A stretch of DNA of 64,000 nucleotides from an uncultured Verrucomicrobiota bacterium (GCA_903922605.1 CAIXUG010000016.1:62001-126000), one strand, 5' to 3'. Counted from the first letter of the stretch, positions 24,492 to 33,167 are shown. Notes: generated by a model not told the origin, from the letters alone. Made by a program: numbers and translations.

Positions 24492-25622
24492 TTATGCAAG
24501 TTGTCTGACAATCCGCCGGTGGGCGCTGGTAAACGCCAGGTGTTCCAAGTTGGCAAGATCGCTCCAGATCGCGCCGGATTCCACCGGCAAGGATTTCTTT
24601 CCCGCGCCGATGCGAAAAATATCCAGCGTGATCCGGTAGCGGGTGATGGTGTGCTTCACCGGCTTGAGCGGCTTCAGCGTGGCGGCGGATAGGCCGAGCC
24701 ATTTTGCAGCAGACACAGCCGCATCGGCTTCCAGGTCAGTCAGCTCCTCGTTGGGGAATTCCCACAGGCCGGCGTTGACGACCTTCGCCGGGCGCTGGCG
24801 GACGAGCACCTTGCCGCCGCGTTCCAGCACGGCGACCACGAAACGACGCTCTGTCGCCGCGGCGCGCGCGGCCAACTGTGGGAACTCCTCGGCGCGACCG
24901 GTGCGGCAGGCGACGCAATGGACCGTCAGAGGGCAGACGAGGCAGGTCGGCGCGCGCGGCGTGCAGACGGTGGCCCCGAGTTCCATGAGCGACTGGTTCA
25001 GCATCGAGCAAGGACCGGAGTAATTTACGATTTGCGATTTACGATTTACGAGTTTCGTGGCAGCTGCAGCTGCCACCAATTCTTCAGCCAATTGCCAGAG
25101 GCGAGCGTTTAGCTGCTTTTCTTTCGGGTCGCCGGGCAGCGCGAAAACGCGCGTGAGCACGCGGATGACGTTGCCGTCGAGAATCGGCGCGGGCTGGTTG
25201 AAGGCGATGCTCGCGATGGCACCGGCGGTGTAGCGGCCGATGCCGGGCAGCGCGAGCAATGCGGGGTGATCGTCAGGGAACGTCCCGCCGTGTTCCGCGA
25301 GCACGACGCGGGCAGCACGCTGGAGATTGCGGGCGCGGGTGTAGTAGCCGAGGCCTTCCCAGAGCTTGAGCACGCGGTCCTCGGGAGCCTCCGCGAGAGA
25401 GCGCACATCGGGCAGTGCGCGGAGCCAGCGCTCCCAGTACGGGATGACGGTCTTCACCTGCGTCTGCTGCAGCATGATCTCCGAAATCCAGATCGCGTAG
25501 GGGTCGCGCGTGCGCCGCCACGGCAGGTTCCGCGCGTGCGCCACAAACCACGCGAGCAGCAACGGCACCACCTCCCCGAAAACAGGGTCCGGAATGGTAG
25601 GCGCAGATTTGGTACGAGACAC
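24492..25622 (-). CDS. mutY: A/G-specific adenine glycosylase MutY (with in-frame repeat-derived insertion)
   Basis: A 376-residue MutY, which removes adenine opposite 8-oxoguanine. 'ISEIMLQQTQV' carries catalytic Glu48, 'ALPGIGRYTAGAI' is the helix-hairpin-helix, 'ILDGNVIRVLTR' has Asp150, and Cys220/227/230/236 bind the 4Fe-4S cluster. A NUDIX-like 8-oxoG recognition domain follows (~255-376). The GTG at 25622 was chosen; an upstream ATG (25721) lies beyond a low-complexity repeat. Residues ~184-202, between the conserved 'LAEELV' and 'LNQSLMELGAT', are an extra segment ('AAAAATKLVNRKSQIVNYSG') largely encoded by a TTACGATTTGCGATTTACGA-type repeat at 25021-25057 of the kind otherwise found in gaps. 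Confidence 0.93.
   Translation of the reverse strand: MSRTKSAPTIPDPVFGEVVPLLLAWFVAHARNLPWRRTRDPYAIWISEIMLQQTQVKTVIPYWERWLRALPDVRSLAEAPEDRVLKLWEGLGYYTRARNLQRAARVVLAEHGGTFPDDHPALLALPGIGRYTAGAIASIAFNQPAPILDGNVIRVLTRVFALPGDPKEKQLNARLWQLAEELVAAAAATKLVNRKSQIVNYSGPCSMLNQSLMELGATVCTPRAPTCLVCPLTVHCVACRTGRAEEFPQLAARAAATERRFVVAVLERGGKVLVRQRPAKVVNAGLWEFPNEELTDLEADAAVSAAKWLGLSAATLKPLKPVKHTITRYRITLDIFRIGAGKKSLPVESGAIWSDLANLEHLAFTSAHRRIVRQLA
25021..25057. repeat. Short-period TTACGATTT repeat inside mutY
   Basis: Three imperfect copies of TTACGATTTGCGATTTACGA-type words occur within the mutY coding region and add about a dozen residues in frame. All comparable runs in this window (13072, 16763, 63745) are intergenic. 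Confidence 0.6.
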
Positions 25623-25644
25623 GCGGTTAAGCGTAGAGGATGAA

Positions 25645-25670
25645 CAAAAAAGACGCGAAGACGCAAAGGG
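25645..25670. repeat. Dispersed GACGCGAAGACGCAAAG repeat
   Basis: The run AAAAAAGACGCGAAGACGCA lies upstream of mutY; related words (GCGAAGACGCATAGACGCGA at 63611-63630 and their inverse at 63662-63686) recur at the window's right end. Intergenic repeat family; no coding function seen. Confidence 0.5.
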
Positions 25671-25735
25671 GGAAGCACTGATGAATTTGGACAACAGGAA
25701 AACAGGAACGGACCAAACCACGCTGCCGCCAAGTT

Positions 25736-25767
25736 TTTGAGCTTTGAACTTTGAGCTTTGAACTTCG
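25736..25767. repeat. Short-period GAGCTTTGAACTTT repeat
   Basis: Two and a half copies of TTTGAGCTTTGAACTTTGAG lie immediately upstream of and possibly into the 5' end of the RNase HIII gene, which is why the downstream TTG (25781) is preferred as its start. Confidence 0.45.
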
Positions 25768-25780
25768 ATTCTCCGGCGTC

Positions 25781-26749
25781 TTGACCAGTTACACCGCGAA
25801 ACTTACGCCGGAACAGGCCGTCACGCTCGAAGCCATCGTGCGTGACCGTGGCTACGCCTTACGGGAGGTGCCGTATGCCCGCTTCAGCGGCGTGAAACCG
25901 GACCACAACGTGACGTTTTACGAGTCGGGCAAGCTCGTGGTGCAGGGCAAGGGTACGAAGGAGTTCGTCGAGTTCACGCTGGAGCCGGAGGTGGTCGGAG
26001 TCGCGAAGCTGGGCTATGAGGCGGTGCTGAATCCCGAACTGCTGCATCCCCGCCTTGGCGTGGACGAATCGGGCAAGGGCGACTTCTTCGGACCTCTTTG
26101 CATCGCCGGCGTCTATGTGAATGCGGCCGTCATCCGCGCCTGGCAGGACAGCGGCATCCGCGATTCCAAGAGCATCGGCAGCGATGCGCAGATCGCGAAG
26201 TTTGCCGAGCTGATCCGCGACACTCCGGGCTGCGTGACCTCAGTCGTGCCCATCGGCTGCGAGGCCTACAACCGGATGCACAAGACCACCGGTTCGGTCA
26301 ACCGCGTGCTCGCCTGGGGCCACGCCCGCGTGATCGAGAACCTGATGCTGCACCGCGACCAGATGAACCCGCCGCCGATCCGCGCGATCAGCGACCAGTT
26401 CGCACAGGACAAGGCGACGGTCGCCAAGGCGCTGATGAGCCTCGGACGCGAGATTGAGCTGGTGCAGCGCCACAAGGCCGAAGAGGACATCGCGGTCGCC
26501 GCAGCCTCGATCCTCGCGAGGCACGAATTTGTCACCCGGCTGAAGGCACTCGAGAAGCAGTTCGGCCTGAAGCTGCCGAAGGGCGCCTCAGCAGCAGTAG
26601 AAACGGCGGCCAAGGAATTCGTGGCCAAGCACGGGGCGGAAGCGCTGCCCAAGGTCGCCAAAATGCACTTTCGCACCAGCTACCGCGTACTGGGCTTGGA
26701 GGAACCGCCCAAGACCGAGTGGAGGAAGGGCAAGCCCACCGGAGGGTGA
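25781..26749 (+). CDS. rnhC: Ribonuclease HIII
   Basis: A 322-residue RNase HIII, which removes RNA from RNA:DNA hybrids. The N-terminal TBP-like substrate-binding domain begins 'TSYTAKLTPEQA' and contains 'FYESGKLVVQGKGTKEF' (~40-60). The catalytic domain has 'GVDESGKGDFFGPLCIAG' (Asp-Glu), 'IRDSKSI', 'DQFAQDKATV' (Asp) and 'EEDIAVAAASILAR' (Asp), the DEDD set of the RNase HII/HIII fold. I chose the TTG at 25781 by the family N-terminus; the frame opens at 25751 within a short-period repeat. Stands alone, convergent with the SET-domain gene. Confidence 0.92.
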   Translation: MTSYTAKLTPEQAVTLEAIVRDRGYALREVPYARFSGVKPDHNVTFYESGKLVVQGKGTKEFVEFTLEPEVVGVAKLGYEAVLNPELLHPRLGVDESGKGDFFGPLCIAGVYVNAAVIRAWQDSGIRDSKSIGSDAQIAKFAELIRDTPGCVTSVVPIGCEAYNRMHKTTGSVNRVLAWGHARVIENLMLHRDQMNPPPIRAISDQFAQDKATVAKALMSLGREIELVQRHKAEEDIAVAAASILARHEFVTRLKALEKQFGLKLPKGASAAVETAAKEFVAKHGAEALPKVAKMHFRTSYRVLGLEEPPKTEWRKGKPTGG

Positions 26750-26753
26750 GGCA

Positions 26754-26790
26754 TTTCCGATTGGAAATTGCCAATCGCCAATTGGAAATC
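26754..26790. repeat. Short-period TTGGAAATTGCCAATCGCC repeat
   Basis: Palindromic words based on GATTGGAAATTGCCAATC and CCAATTGGAAATC lie between the convergent rnhC and SET-domain genes. They could form a small hairpin, but no T tract follows. Same character as other gap repeats. Confidence 0.45.
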
Positions 26791-26801
26791 AGGGCAGCAC
26801 T

Positions 26802-27311
26802 TCACGCCTGCCGCACCATGCGGTCCGAGCTGAAACCAGCCTCCTGTAGCGCCACGGCCTCGCGAAACTGTTCCGCCACAATATAGCCGCAGCAGCCCGG
26901 AGCACCGCATCGGCAGGGATGCCCCCGGTATTCCTCCAGACTGTAGCCGTAATCGAAACTCAGTTCCTCGCCCGGACGGATGTCACGCAGGGCGACGATC
27001 CAGATCTCGCCATCTTCCAACTGCGCCTCGCAGTTGGGCTGGCAGGAGTGGTTGAAAAAACGGGCCGGATTGTCGGGGCGGTTGCCATCGAGGTCCCAAC
27101 GGTCGTCGAGGGCAAAAATGTAGGGGTTGCCAGCCTCACAACGCCGGAGGGATTCCGCCTTGGAGATACGTTCGCCGCCGTAGTTGACGATTCGTTCGCC
27201 CGCTTCAAAGGGTTGCATGGCGAAAGCTCCATGGCCCTGGATGGAAGAATCCAGAACGGCGAAACGTGCGACATGCGACGTCGGCTCGGCTGACGGACTG
27301 AGGTCCGGCAT
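26802..27311 (-). CDS. SET domain-containing protein-lysine N-methyltransferase
   Basis: A 169-residue protein consisting of a SET domain. 'SIQGHGAFAMQPFEAGERIVNYGGERIS' is the N-terminal SET strand set, 'PARFFNHSCQPNCEAQ' the catalytic/SAM-binding core (NHSCxPNC) and 'GEELSFDYGYSLEEYRGHPCRCGAPGCCGYI' contains the catalytic Tyr plus a Cys cluster of post-SET type that would bind zinc. No N-terminal targeting domain is present. Bacterial SET proteins of this size occur in several phyla and are usually thought to derive from eukaryotes; the substrate is unknown. Alone on its strand, between rnhC and cdsA. Confidence 0.9.
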   Translation of the reverse strand: MPDLSPSAEPTSHVARFAVLDSSIQGHGAFAMQPFEAGERIVNYGGERISKAESLRRCEAGNPYIFALDDRWDLDGNRPDNPARFFNHSCQPNCEAQLEDGEIWIVALRDIRPGEELSFDYGYSLEEYRGHPCRCGAPGCCGYIVAEQFREAVALQEAGFSSDRMVRQA

Positions 27312-27392
27312 GGGCTTGGTGTAACACGAAAGCCATATTCCGCCAAGAGCTCAGGCAGGGTACGCTCCGGCCCCGTCGGAACCGGTTGCCAC

Positions 27393-28334
27393 TCAGCGGG
27401 TCAGCACGTGGCGGAGGTAGAGGTACATCAGCGGCGCGTTGAACAGCAGGCTGTCGAGCAGGTCCAGAATGCCGCCGATGCCGGGAAAGAATTTGCCGGA
27501 ATCTTTCACGCCCGCCTCCCGCTTGAAGAGCGATTCGATCAGGTCGCCAATCACCGCTGAGACGCTCAGCACGACCCCGAGGATCACCGCATCCACCACA
27601 GAGACTTCCTTGAGATGCCCGTGAACAAAGTGCGCAAAGGCCACGCTTGCGGCCGTCGAGACTGCGATCGCCCCGCCGAAACCTTCCCAAGTTTTGCCGG
27701 GACTGATGCGGGGGATCATCTTGTGCCTCCCGATGAGCGAGCCCACGCAGTATGCGCCCACGTCGCTGAATTTGGTGACGACGATGAAATAGAGCACGTA
27801 GTAGCGGCCATCCACCCCGGGGAAGAAATTGATCTTCTGGATGAAATTCAGCAGCCACGGGACATACATCAGGCCGAAGAGCGTCGTCGAAATCGCGAGG
27901 ATGCCGGCCGTGTTGGTCTTCGACACGAACTGCCGCACGCACAACCCCAGCACAAACAGGATCAGCACGACCGACTCGAAATCACCGGTCTTGGAGGGCA
28001 GCGCGGACTTGCCCACGGTGGGCAGATAGGAGGTGATGTAAAAGAAGGTGCTCGTCATCAGCAGCAGCCCGCCAAAGACACCCCACGCCTTGAAACATAC
28101 CAGGCCGCGCTTCTCGACCAGTCCGTAAAACTCCAGCAGCCCCGTGCCGGCCAGCAACAGCATGAGCAGCAGGAAGACGTAGTTCGCGACCAGCACATTG
28201 GTCGAGAAGATGGCCGTCAGCACGATGGTCCACAGCACGACCGTGCTGCCGAGGCGGCGCAGGAAAGTCTGCCCCTTGGTCAGCGCCGGAGTGACGGGCG
28301 CGGGTGCGGCTGGAGTGGTCGGACTGGCTGACAT
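27393..28334 (-). CDS. cdsA: Phosphatidate cytidylyltransferase
   Basis: A 313-residue inner-membrane enzyme making CDP-diacylglycerol from phosphatidate and CTP. Eight or so hydrophobic segments span ~35-230. The C-terminal signature region is 'SLFKREAGVKDSGKFFPGIGGILDLLDSLLF', matching the CdsA pattern SLxKRxxxxKDxxxxxPGHGGxxDRxDS except that His is Ile and Arg is Leu. The ATG at 28334 ('MSASPTTPAAPAP') was chosen; the frame continues upstream with no better start. The glucokinase gene lies 62 nt upstream on the same strand. No isoprenyl transferase or frr neighbour is present. Confidence 0.9.
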   Translation of the reverse strand: MSASPTTPAAPAPVTPALTKGQTFLRRLGSTVVLWTIVLTAIFSTNVLVANYVFLLLMLLLAGTGLLEFYGLVEKRGLVCFKAWGVFGGLLLMTSTFFYITSYLPTVGKSALPSKTGDFESVVLILFVLGLCVRQFVSKTNTAGILAISTTLFGLMYVPWLLNFIQKINFFPGVDGRYYVLYFIVVTKFSDVGAYCVGSLIGRHKMIPRISPGKTWEGFGGAIAVSTAASVAFAHFVHGHLKEVSVVDAVILGVVLSVSAVIGDLIESLFKREAGVKDSGKFFPGIGGILDLLDSLLFNAPLMYLYLRHVLTR

Positions 28335-28396
28335 TGTCTCGGAGAGTGCGAAAGAAGCATCGGGAAGGACTAATGAAAAGTGGGGGGATTCCCTAC

Positions 28397-29401
28397 TCAG
28401 GCCACAGCCGCGTGCTTCACCTCGCCGCTTTCCAGACCGGCATAGAGCGCCGCCCCGAGCAGCGCGCACTGGTCGTTCAGGATCACGCGCACAGGAATTT
28501 TCTCGAGCAGCGGCCGCATCCGGCCCTTGTCGAGGAAGGCCTCCAGAAAACGTGGTTCACGCAGCTTGGCGATGATCTTGGGGGCGATGCCGCCGCCGAT
28601 GAGCACGTCGCGCGTGGCCTTCATTTTCAGGGCGAGGTTGCCCGCCTCCGCCCCGTAGAGGCTGGTGAAAATGTCCAGCGCCTGTGCCGCCCGCGACGAC
28701 GTGCCGGCCAGCGCCGCCTGGGAAATGACCGAGGCGGAGGCGCCCGTCACCACTTCGGCGGCAAAGGCCGCCGGCTCCTCGCCCCGCCCCGTGGCCCGCA
28801 GAAAATCAAAGATGTTCACGAGGCCCGGTCCCGAAAGCACGCGCTCATAGCTGACGTGCCCGAACCTCCCCCGCAGGAACACGAGCAGCTCGATCTCCAG
28901 ATCGCTCTGCGGTGCAAAATCCACGTGCCCGCCCTCGCTCGCAAAGGGACGCAGCCGGGCGCCGTCGTAGTAGAAGCCGGCCTGCCCCAGCCCCGTTCCG
29001 GCGGAAATGATGCCCGCATTTCCCTTGTCATCGGACACGCCTTTTTGCAGCGCCTCGAAATCCGATTCCGGCAGCGCGGCCGCGCCGTAGGCATTGGCCT
29101 CCAAGTCATTGATCAGTGAGACGTGGGGAAGACCGAGCAGCTGCGCCAGCGAGGTTGCGCGAATATGCCACGGCAAGTTCGGCGTGATGACCTCACCGCC
29201 GAGAACCGGGCCCGCAATCCCAAAGCACGCGGCGGTCACCTGCCCCGGATGCTCCTGCAGAAATTGGGCGACGATATCCTCCAGCTGCGGATGCGACCGG
29301 CTGGAATACTTCGCGATGGCCACCGCAAATGGCCGATCGTCCCGGATGTCGAACAGTCCGAAACGGGAACCGGTGCCACCAATGTCGCCAGCAAGAATCA
29401 T
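28397..29401 (-). CDS. glk: Glucokinase (Glk family)
   Basis: A 334-residue enzyme phosphorylating glucose with ATP. 'LAGDIGGTGSRFGLF' is the N-terminal phosphate-binding loop, 'FGIAGPVLGGEV' and 'LINDLEANAYG' contain the catalytic Asp region, 'ISAGTGLGQAGF' the second phosphate loop and 'SEGGHVDFAPQS' the glucose-binding His/Glu block. This is the hexokinase-like Glk subgroup (E. coli type), not the ROK type. Cytoplasmic. With the sugar dehydrogenase nearby it provides the direct phosphorylative route for glucose. It lies upstream of cdsA on the same strand. Confidence 0.92.
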   Translation of the reverse strand: MILAGDIGGTGSRFGLFDIRDDRPFAVAIAKYSSRSHPQLEDIVAQFLQEHPGQVTAACFGIAGPVLGGEVITPNLPWHIRATSLAQLLGLPHVSLINDLEANAYGAAALPESDFEALQKGVSDDKGNAGIISAGTGLGQAGFYYDGARLRPFASEGGHVDFAPQSDLEIELLVFLRGRFGHVSYERVLSGPGLVNIFDFLRATGRGEEPAAFAAEVVTGASASVISQAALAGTSSRAAQALDIFTSLYGAEAGNLALKMKATRDVLIGGGIAPKIIAKLREPRFLEAFLDKGRMRPLLEKIPVRVILNDQCALLGAALYAGLESGEVKHAAVA

Positions 29402-29498
29402 GCGGCGGGAGTGAAACAGAGCCGCGAGAGCCGGTCAAAGCTCCGGCCCGAAATGCGAATGGCTGGGTCGGATCGCGTGGCCGTGCCATCTACGGCAC

Positions 29499-29569
29499 GG
29501 AGCGCCGATCTCCGATCCGGCGCGGCCGAGTGAGAGAAGCCTTCACGCCGGGTCGGAGACCGGCGCTCC
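29499..29569. repeat. Dispersed palindromic repeat, copy 2 (24-bp arms)
   Basis: Arms 29499-29522 and 29546-29569 are inverted with a 23-nt spacer. The right arm is identical to that of copy 1 at 11927-11950; the left differs by a few bases. It fills the gap between glk and the second PVC cytochrome gene. Confidence 0.75.
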
Positions 29570-29596
29570 GCGAAGGCAACCGCCAGCCGCCCTGCC

Positions 29597-32500
29597 CTAC
29601 TTTCCTGCCGGCAACGCCACCTGGCCCTGGTGCATGAGATATCCCACCAGATCCCGCGCCTCGTTGGGCTTGAGCGATTCCAGCAGGCCTTCCGGCATCA
29701 TGGACTGCTCGGATGTTTCCAGCGTCGTAATCTCGCTGCGCTCCACCACTGCGCGCTCCGTCTGGGTCTGGACCGTGATCGTGCGCGCATTCGGTTCGCG
29801 CAGGACGCCGTTGAGCACCCGGCCATCCTTCAGGGTCACGATTGCCATGCGGAAATCCGCCGGAACGACCGCGCTGGGATCGATCACGTTGTCGAGCAGG
29901 TAGTCCAGATTCGCCCGGCCCGAGCCGGTCAGATCGGGTCCCACCTGACCGCCCTCGCCATAGAGCCGATGGCACGGGGCACAGAGCTGGGTGAAGGTCT
30001 GACGACCGCGCGAAAGATCGGCGGCCGAGAGATTGGCCGGCGTCAGTTGCCCACGAAAACGCTCGATAGCCATCCGCTTGTCCGCCGCCGTCGGTCGGAC
30101 AACGCCCCAGACCTCGACGAGCTGTTTGCTCAGGGCCGCGTCGTTCAGGCTGGAAATCTGCCGGCCCAGGAACGGGGTAACCTCGACGCGCGGAATTTTC
30201 CCTTCGGCCACCGCGTCCAGCAGGACGCGGGCGGAAGCCGGTCGCGCCACCAGCGCCGCCAGCAACGCCGGCCGGCTTTCCGCCGGAACCGAGGCATAAC
30301 GGCCGGTGGCCAGGGCCGGCCCCTCCGGATCGCCCAGCTGCACGAGCCCGATGAGCGCAGCGTGACGCAGCACCGTATCATTGATGAGCTGCTTCAGCAG
30401 CGGCACAAGATTGTCGGCGCGGCTGTCGAGCAGGCTCTTCAAAGCCGTCAGGCGCACGGTCGCGACAGCGTTGGCATTGGTGACCACGCCACGCAGTTCA
30501 TCGAGCGCCCGCCCGTCGCCGAAGAGGATGCCGAGATCGCGTACCTTTTCCTTGGTGCCCGGATCGGGGTTCGCCGATGCTTTGGCGGCAAAGGTTGCCC
30601 ACATTTTGGGTGACTTCGCCTGATGCCAGCCGCGCACCGCATCGCTCATCCCGCGCACGAGATCCGCCTTAAACCCAGTGTCCCCGCCGAGCGACAGCGC
30701 GAGCAGGCCGTCCAGCGGTGCAGGATTCTTTTCCAAGTCTTCGGCATAACGACGCGCGATGTACTCCCGTAGCACCGGATACCGACTGGCCAGCGCGAGG
30801 GCCACGCCCGCATCCGGTTTGGCGGCCACGAGTGGCTCAATGCCGTACCAGATCATCAGGCCGAGATTGTGGTCGTCCACGTCCTCGGCATGGCGGACCA
30901 GCGCATCGGCCAGTCCACGGCGCGAATCCAGCGGCAGGCGCTGCAACGCGGAAGCAAGGTAAAGCCGGACCAGGGCTGAAGCATCACTCCGCCCCAGTTC
31001 GATCAGGCGGGACACCGTCAACGGCGCGATGTTGTCGGGGTATTCCACCAGCAGGCGTATCGCCCAGCTGCGGATGTGCTCGTCGGGATTTTCCGTGAGG
31101 TCAATCAGCCGGTCCACATTCAGGGCACCCAACACGTGCAAGGCCCACAAAGCGTGTAACTGGCCACCCACCGTTTTCTCGCTGCTGAAACGCTCGCGGA
31201 GTGCCTTCACCAGCTCGGTGACCTGCGACGCAGCCAGGCCGGCCACGCGTCGGTCAGCGAGCGCCTGCCGCGCGTGCCGGGCCAGCCATTCGTTGCGGTC
31301 GAACAGCAGCGGCACCAGTTGCTCGAGCGGAAGTTTCTGCAGATCGCCAAACACCGGCTTCTGGGTGTCGCCGTACGTCACCTTGTAAATGCGTCCCGAG
31401 GTGCGGTGGATGCCGTCCTGGTCATGGCATTCGCCCGTGTCGGACCAGTCGGAAATGAAGACGCCGCCATCCGGCCCCTGGATCAGGTCGATGCCCCGGA
31501 ACCACGTATCGCCCACGCTGAGGAAATCCGGCTCATGCCGGCCGACATAGCCCGAGCCGCTGCGCTCCAGCCGCTCCTCGTTGATGCGCCGTCCGTGCAG
31601 GTTCAGTGTGAAAAGGCGGCCGCGATATTGCGCCGGCCAGTTGTCCGCCTGGTAGATCATCAGGCCCGCGTGCGCATGACCGCCGCCCAGGCTGTCGCTG
31701 CCCGCCGCAAACGAGCTGCCGTCGAAGGCGGCGCGCGATTTGGTCCAGCCGGCACCGGTGTCGAAGTGGAAATGATCGGCGTGCTGCTCGATCAGGCCGT
31801 AGGTGTGCGGGTCCGGATCATCACCATACATGCGTCGGAAGTGCGCCCCGGGAATCGCGTGCCAGAGATGCCCGATGACGGTGTTGATGAAGAACGGTTC
31901 GCCGACCTCGTTCCAGTCCATCCCCCAAGGGTTGGTCGTGCCCTGGGCCACCACCTCCACCACTTTCCGTTCCGGATGATACCGCCAGATGCCGCCCGCC
32001 ATCAGCAGACGCTGGTTCGCCGGGGTGCCGGGCAGGCCAATGTGCGCGGTGCTCGAAATGCCCACGCGGCCCCAGAGCCAGCCATCCGGTCCCCAGCGCA
32101 GGCCGTTGGCGAAGGTGTGACGGCTGCCCGTGGTCGTGTCGAAGCCGTCGAGCAGCACCTGCGGTTCCCCATCGGGCACGCCATCGCCATCGCGGTCGGG
32201 GATGAAGAGCAGCTTCGGTGCGCACAGCGCAAACACACCGCCGCGACCGATCTCGATGCTGGTGAGGATTTTGCCCTGATCCCAGAAGACCGTGCGCTTG
32301 TCGAAGTGACCGTCATTGTCCGCATCCTCGAACATCACGATGCGGTCGTTCAGGTTCGTGGCGAAGCCCTCCTTGGCGTCGGCGTAGGTGTAATCTTCCG
32401 CGACCCAGAGCCGGCCCTTCGCATCAAAGGTCATTGCGATCGGCTGCTGCACATCGGGCTCGGCCGCAAACAGGGACACCTTGAACCCCGGCGGCATCTT

Positions 32501-32647
32501 GAAGGTCTTCGCCGCTTCCGCCGCCGGCATGGGGACGTGGTCCGGCGGGTCGGTGTTGTAAATCTCCGGAAACGTGCCGGCGAGGCTTTGGCCGACCAGT
32601 CCTAGCGTCAGACAGACCAGCACGAACGGCATCCGCAGGTGAATCAT
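29597..32647 (-). CDS. PVC-type membrane-bound dehydrogenase with HEAT repeats and cytochrome c domain
   Basis: A 1016-residue secreted protein. Residues 1-23 form a signal peptide ('LVCLTLGLVGQSLAG'). A beta-propeller of the PVC dehydrogenase type spans ~45-430 ('FKMPPGFKVSLFAAEPDVQQPIAMTFD' start; 'CHDQDGIHRTSGRIYKVTY' near its end), followed by HEAT-like helical repeats (~440-830) and a C-terminal cytochrome c with heme site CAPCH ('FTQLCAPCHRLYGEGG') and distal Met in 'SMMPEGLL'. It resembles the C-terminal two thirds of the 5676-9932 protein without the ThuA/discoidin part. Presumed periplasmic oxidation passing electrons to its own heme; the substrate is not known. No apparent operon. 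Confidence 0.92.
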   Translation of the reverse strand: MIHLRMPFVLVCLTLGLVGQSLAGTFPEIYNTDPPDHVPMPAAEAAKTFKMPPGFKVSLFAAEPDVQQPIAMTFDAKGRLWVAEDYTYADAKEGFATNLNDRIVMFEDADNDGHFDKRTVFWDQGKILTSIEIGRGGVFALCAPKLLFIPDRDGDGVPDGEPQVLLDGFDTTTGSRHTFANGLRWGPDGWLWGRVGISSTAHIGLPGTPANQRLLMAGGIWRYHPERKVVEVVAQGTTNPWGMDWNEVGEPFFINTVIGHLWHAIPGAHFRRMYGDDPDPHTYGLIEQHADHFHFDTGAGWTKSRAAFDGSSFAAGSDSLGGGHAHAGLMIYQADNWPAQYRGRLFTLNLHGRRINEERLERSGSGYVGRHEPDFLSVGDTWFRGIDLIQGPDGGVFISDWSDTGECHDQDGIHRTSGRIYKVTYGDTQKPVFGDLQKLPLEQLVPLLFDRNEWLARHARQALADRRVAGLAASQVTELVKALRERFSSEKTVGGQLHALWALHVLGALNVDRLIDLTENPDEHIRSWAIRLLVEYPDNIAPLTVSRLIELGRSDASALVRLYLASALQRLPLDSRRGLADALVRHAEDVDDHNLGLMIWYGIEPLVAAKPDAGVALALASRYPVLREYIARRYAEDLEKNPAPLDGLLALSLGGDTGFKADLVRGMSDAVRGWHQAKSPKMWATFAAKASANPDPGTKEKVRDLGILFGDGRALDELRGVVTNANAVATVRLTALKSLLDSRADNLVPLLKQLINDTVLRHAALIGLVQLGDPEGPALATGRYASVPAESRPALLAALVARPASARVLLDAVAEGKIPRVEVTPFLGRQISSLNDAALSKQLVEVWGVVRPTAADKRMAIERFRGQLTPANLSAADLSRGRQTFTQLCAPCHRLYGEGGQVGPDLTGSGRANLDYLLDNVIDPSAVVPADFRMAIVTLKDGRVLNGVLREPNARTITVQTQTERAVVERSEITTLETSEQSMMPEGLLESLKPNEARDLVGYLMHQGQVALPAGK

Positions 32648-33130
32648 GCGCCGATTTCAGCGGCCGGAGCCGGCAAAGGCCAGTCTGGATTCCCATGCAT
32701 TTTATTGTTCAAGGACACTTCAGCCGAAACGTCCGGCTCTCCTACAACTCGATCTACCGACGATGCATTCACCGTTTGCGACAGACGCGCTAACCCGAAG
32801 CGCTGGTGGGGCGTCGCTGCGGCGACGCCCATGATTTCGTCCCGACCAGCGCCAGCGTCGTTGGGGCGCTTCCGCACAGGCGTACCCGACCGAAAGCAGC
32901 ATACCCTCTGGCAAAGCCGTATGATGCCCTCGGACCGCCGTGCACTTTGGGCTTGAAGCAGCCGCGCCGCCTGCGGCGCTACGCTCGCGGGGCGGCAAAT
33001 AATGGGCGTCGCCGCAGCGACGCCCCACCAGCGCATCAGGATAATGCGGCCTTCATAAACGGCGATCAGCTTGACTACGGATCGGATCGCTCCCGTATTT
33101 CGCCACCTCCGGTCTGGAACCGCTCCAAAT
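32648..33130. other. Non-coding gap bearing a 233-bp inverted-repeat element
   Basis: This 540-bp gap has no credible gene; short ORFs read through the repeats and match nothing. It contains the element at 32801-33033 (listed separately). The flanks (32648-32800, 33034-33130) show nothing recognisable. Confidence 0.5.
32801..33033. mobile_element. Putative MITE/REPIN-like element with perfect 32-bp inverted ends
   Basis: Bases 32801-32832 and 33002-33033 are perfect inverse complements over 32 bp. The similarity continues inward imperfectly (ATTT plus C-rich words on both sides). Each end is itself palindromic (GGGCGTCGCTGCGGCGACGCCC-type core). The 169-bp interior has no ORF, so any mobilisation would be by a transposase elsewhere. 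No target-site duplication is evident. Whether it is a MITE or a pair of REP units (REPIN) cannot be decided from one copy. Confidence 0.65.
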
Positions 33131-33167
33131 AAAAAGCCGCCCTTCACCCATGCGGGCAAAGGACGGC
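33131..33167 (-). terminator. Intrinsic terminator of the PQQ sugar dehydrogenase gene
   Basis: On the minus strand, GCCGTCCTT pairs with AAGGGCGGC (one G·U-type mismatch) around an inner CCCGCATGGG stem, followed by TTTTT. It lies 20 nt past the dehydrogenase stop codon. Confidence 0.75.

Noticed and set aside
25623-25721. Upstream ATG start for MutY at 25721
   Set aside because: The extra residues are encoded by low-complexity repeat sequence with no family match.
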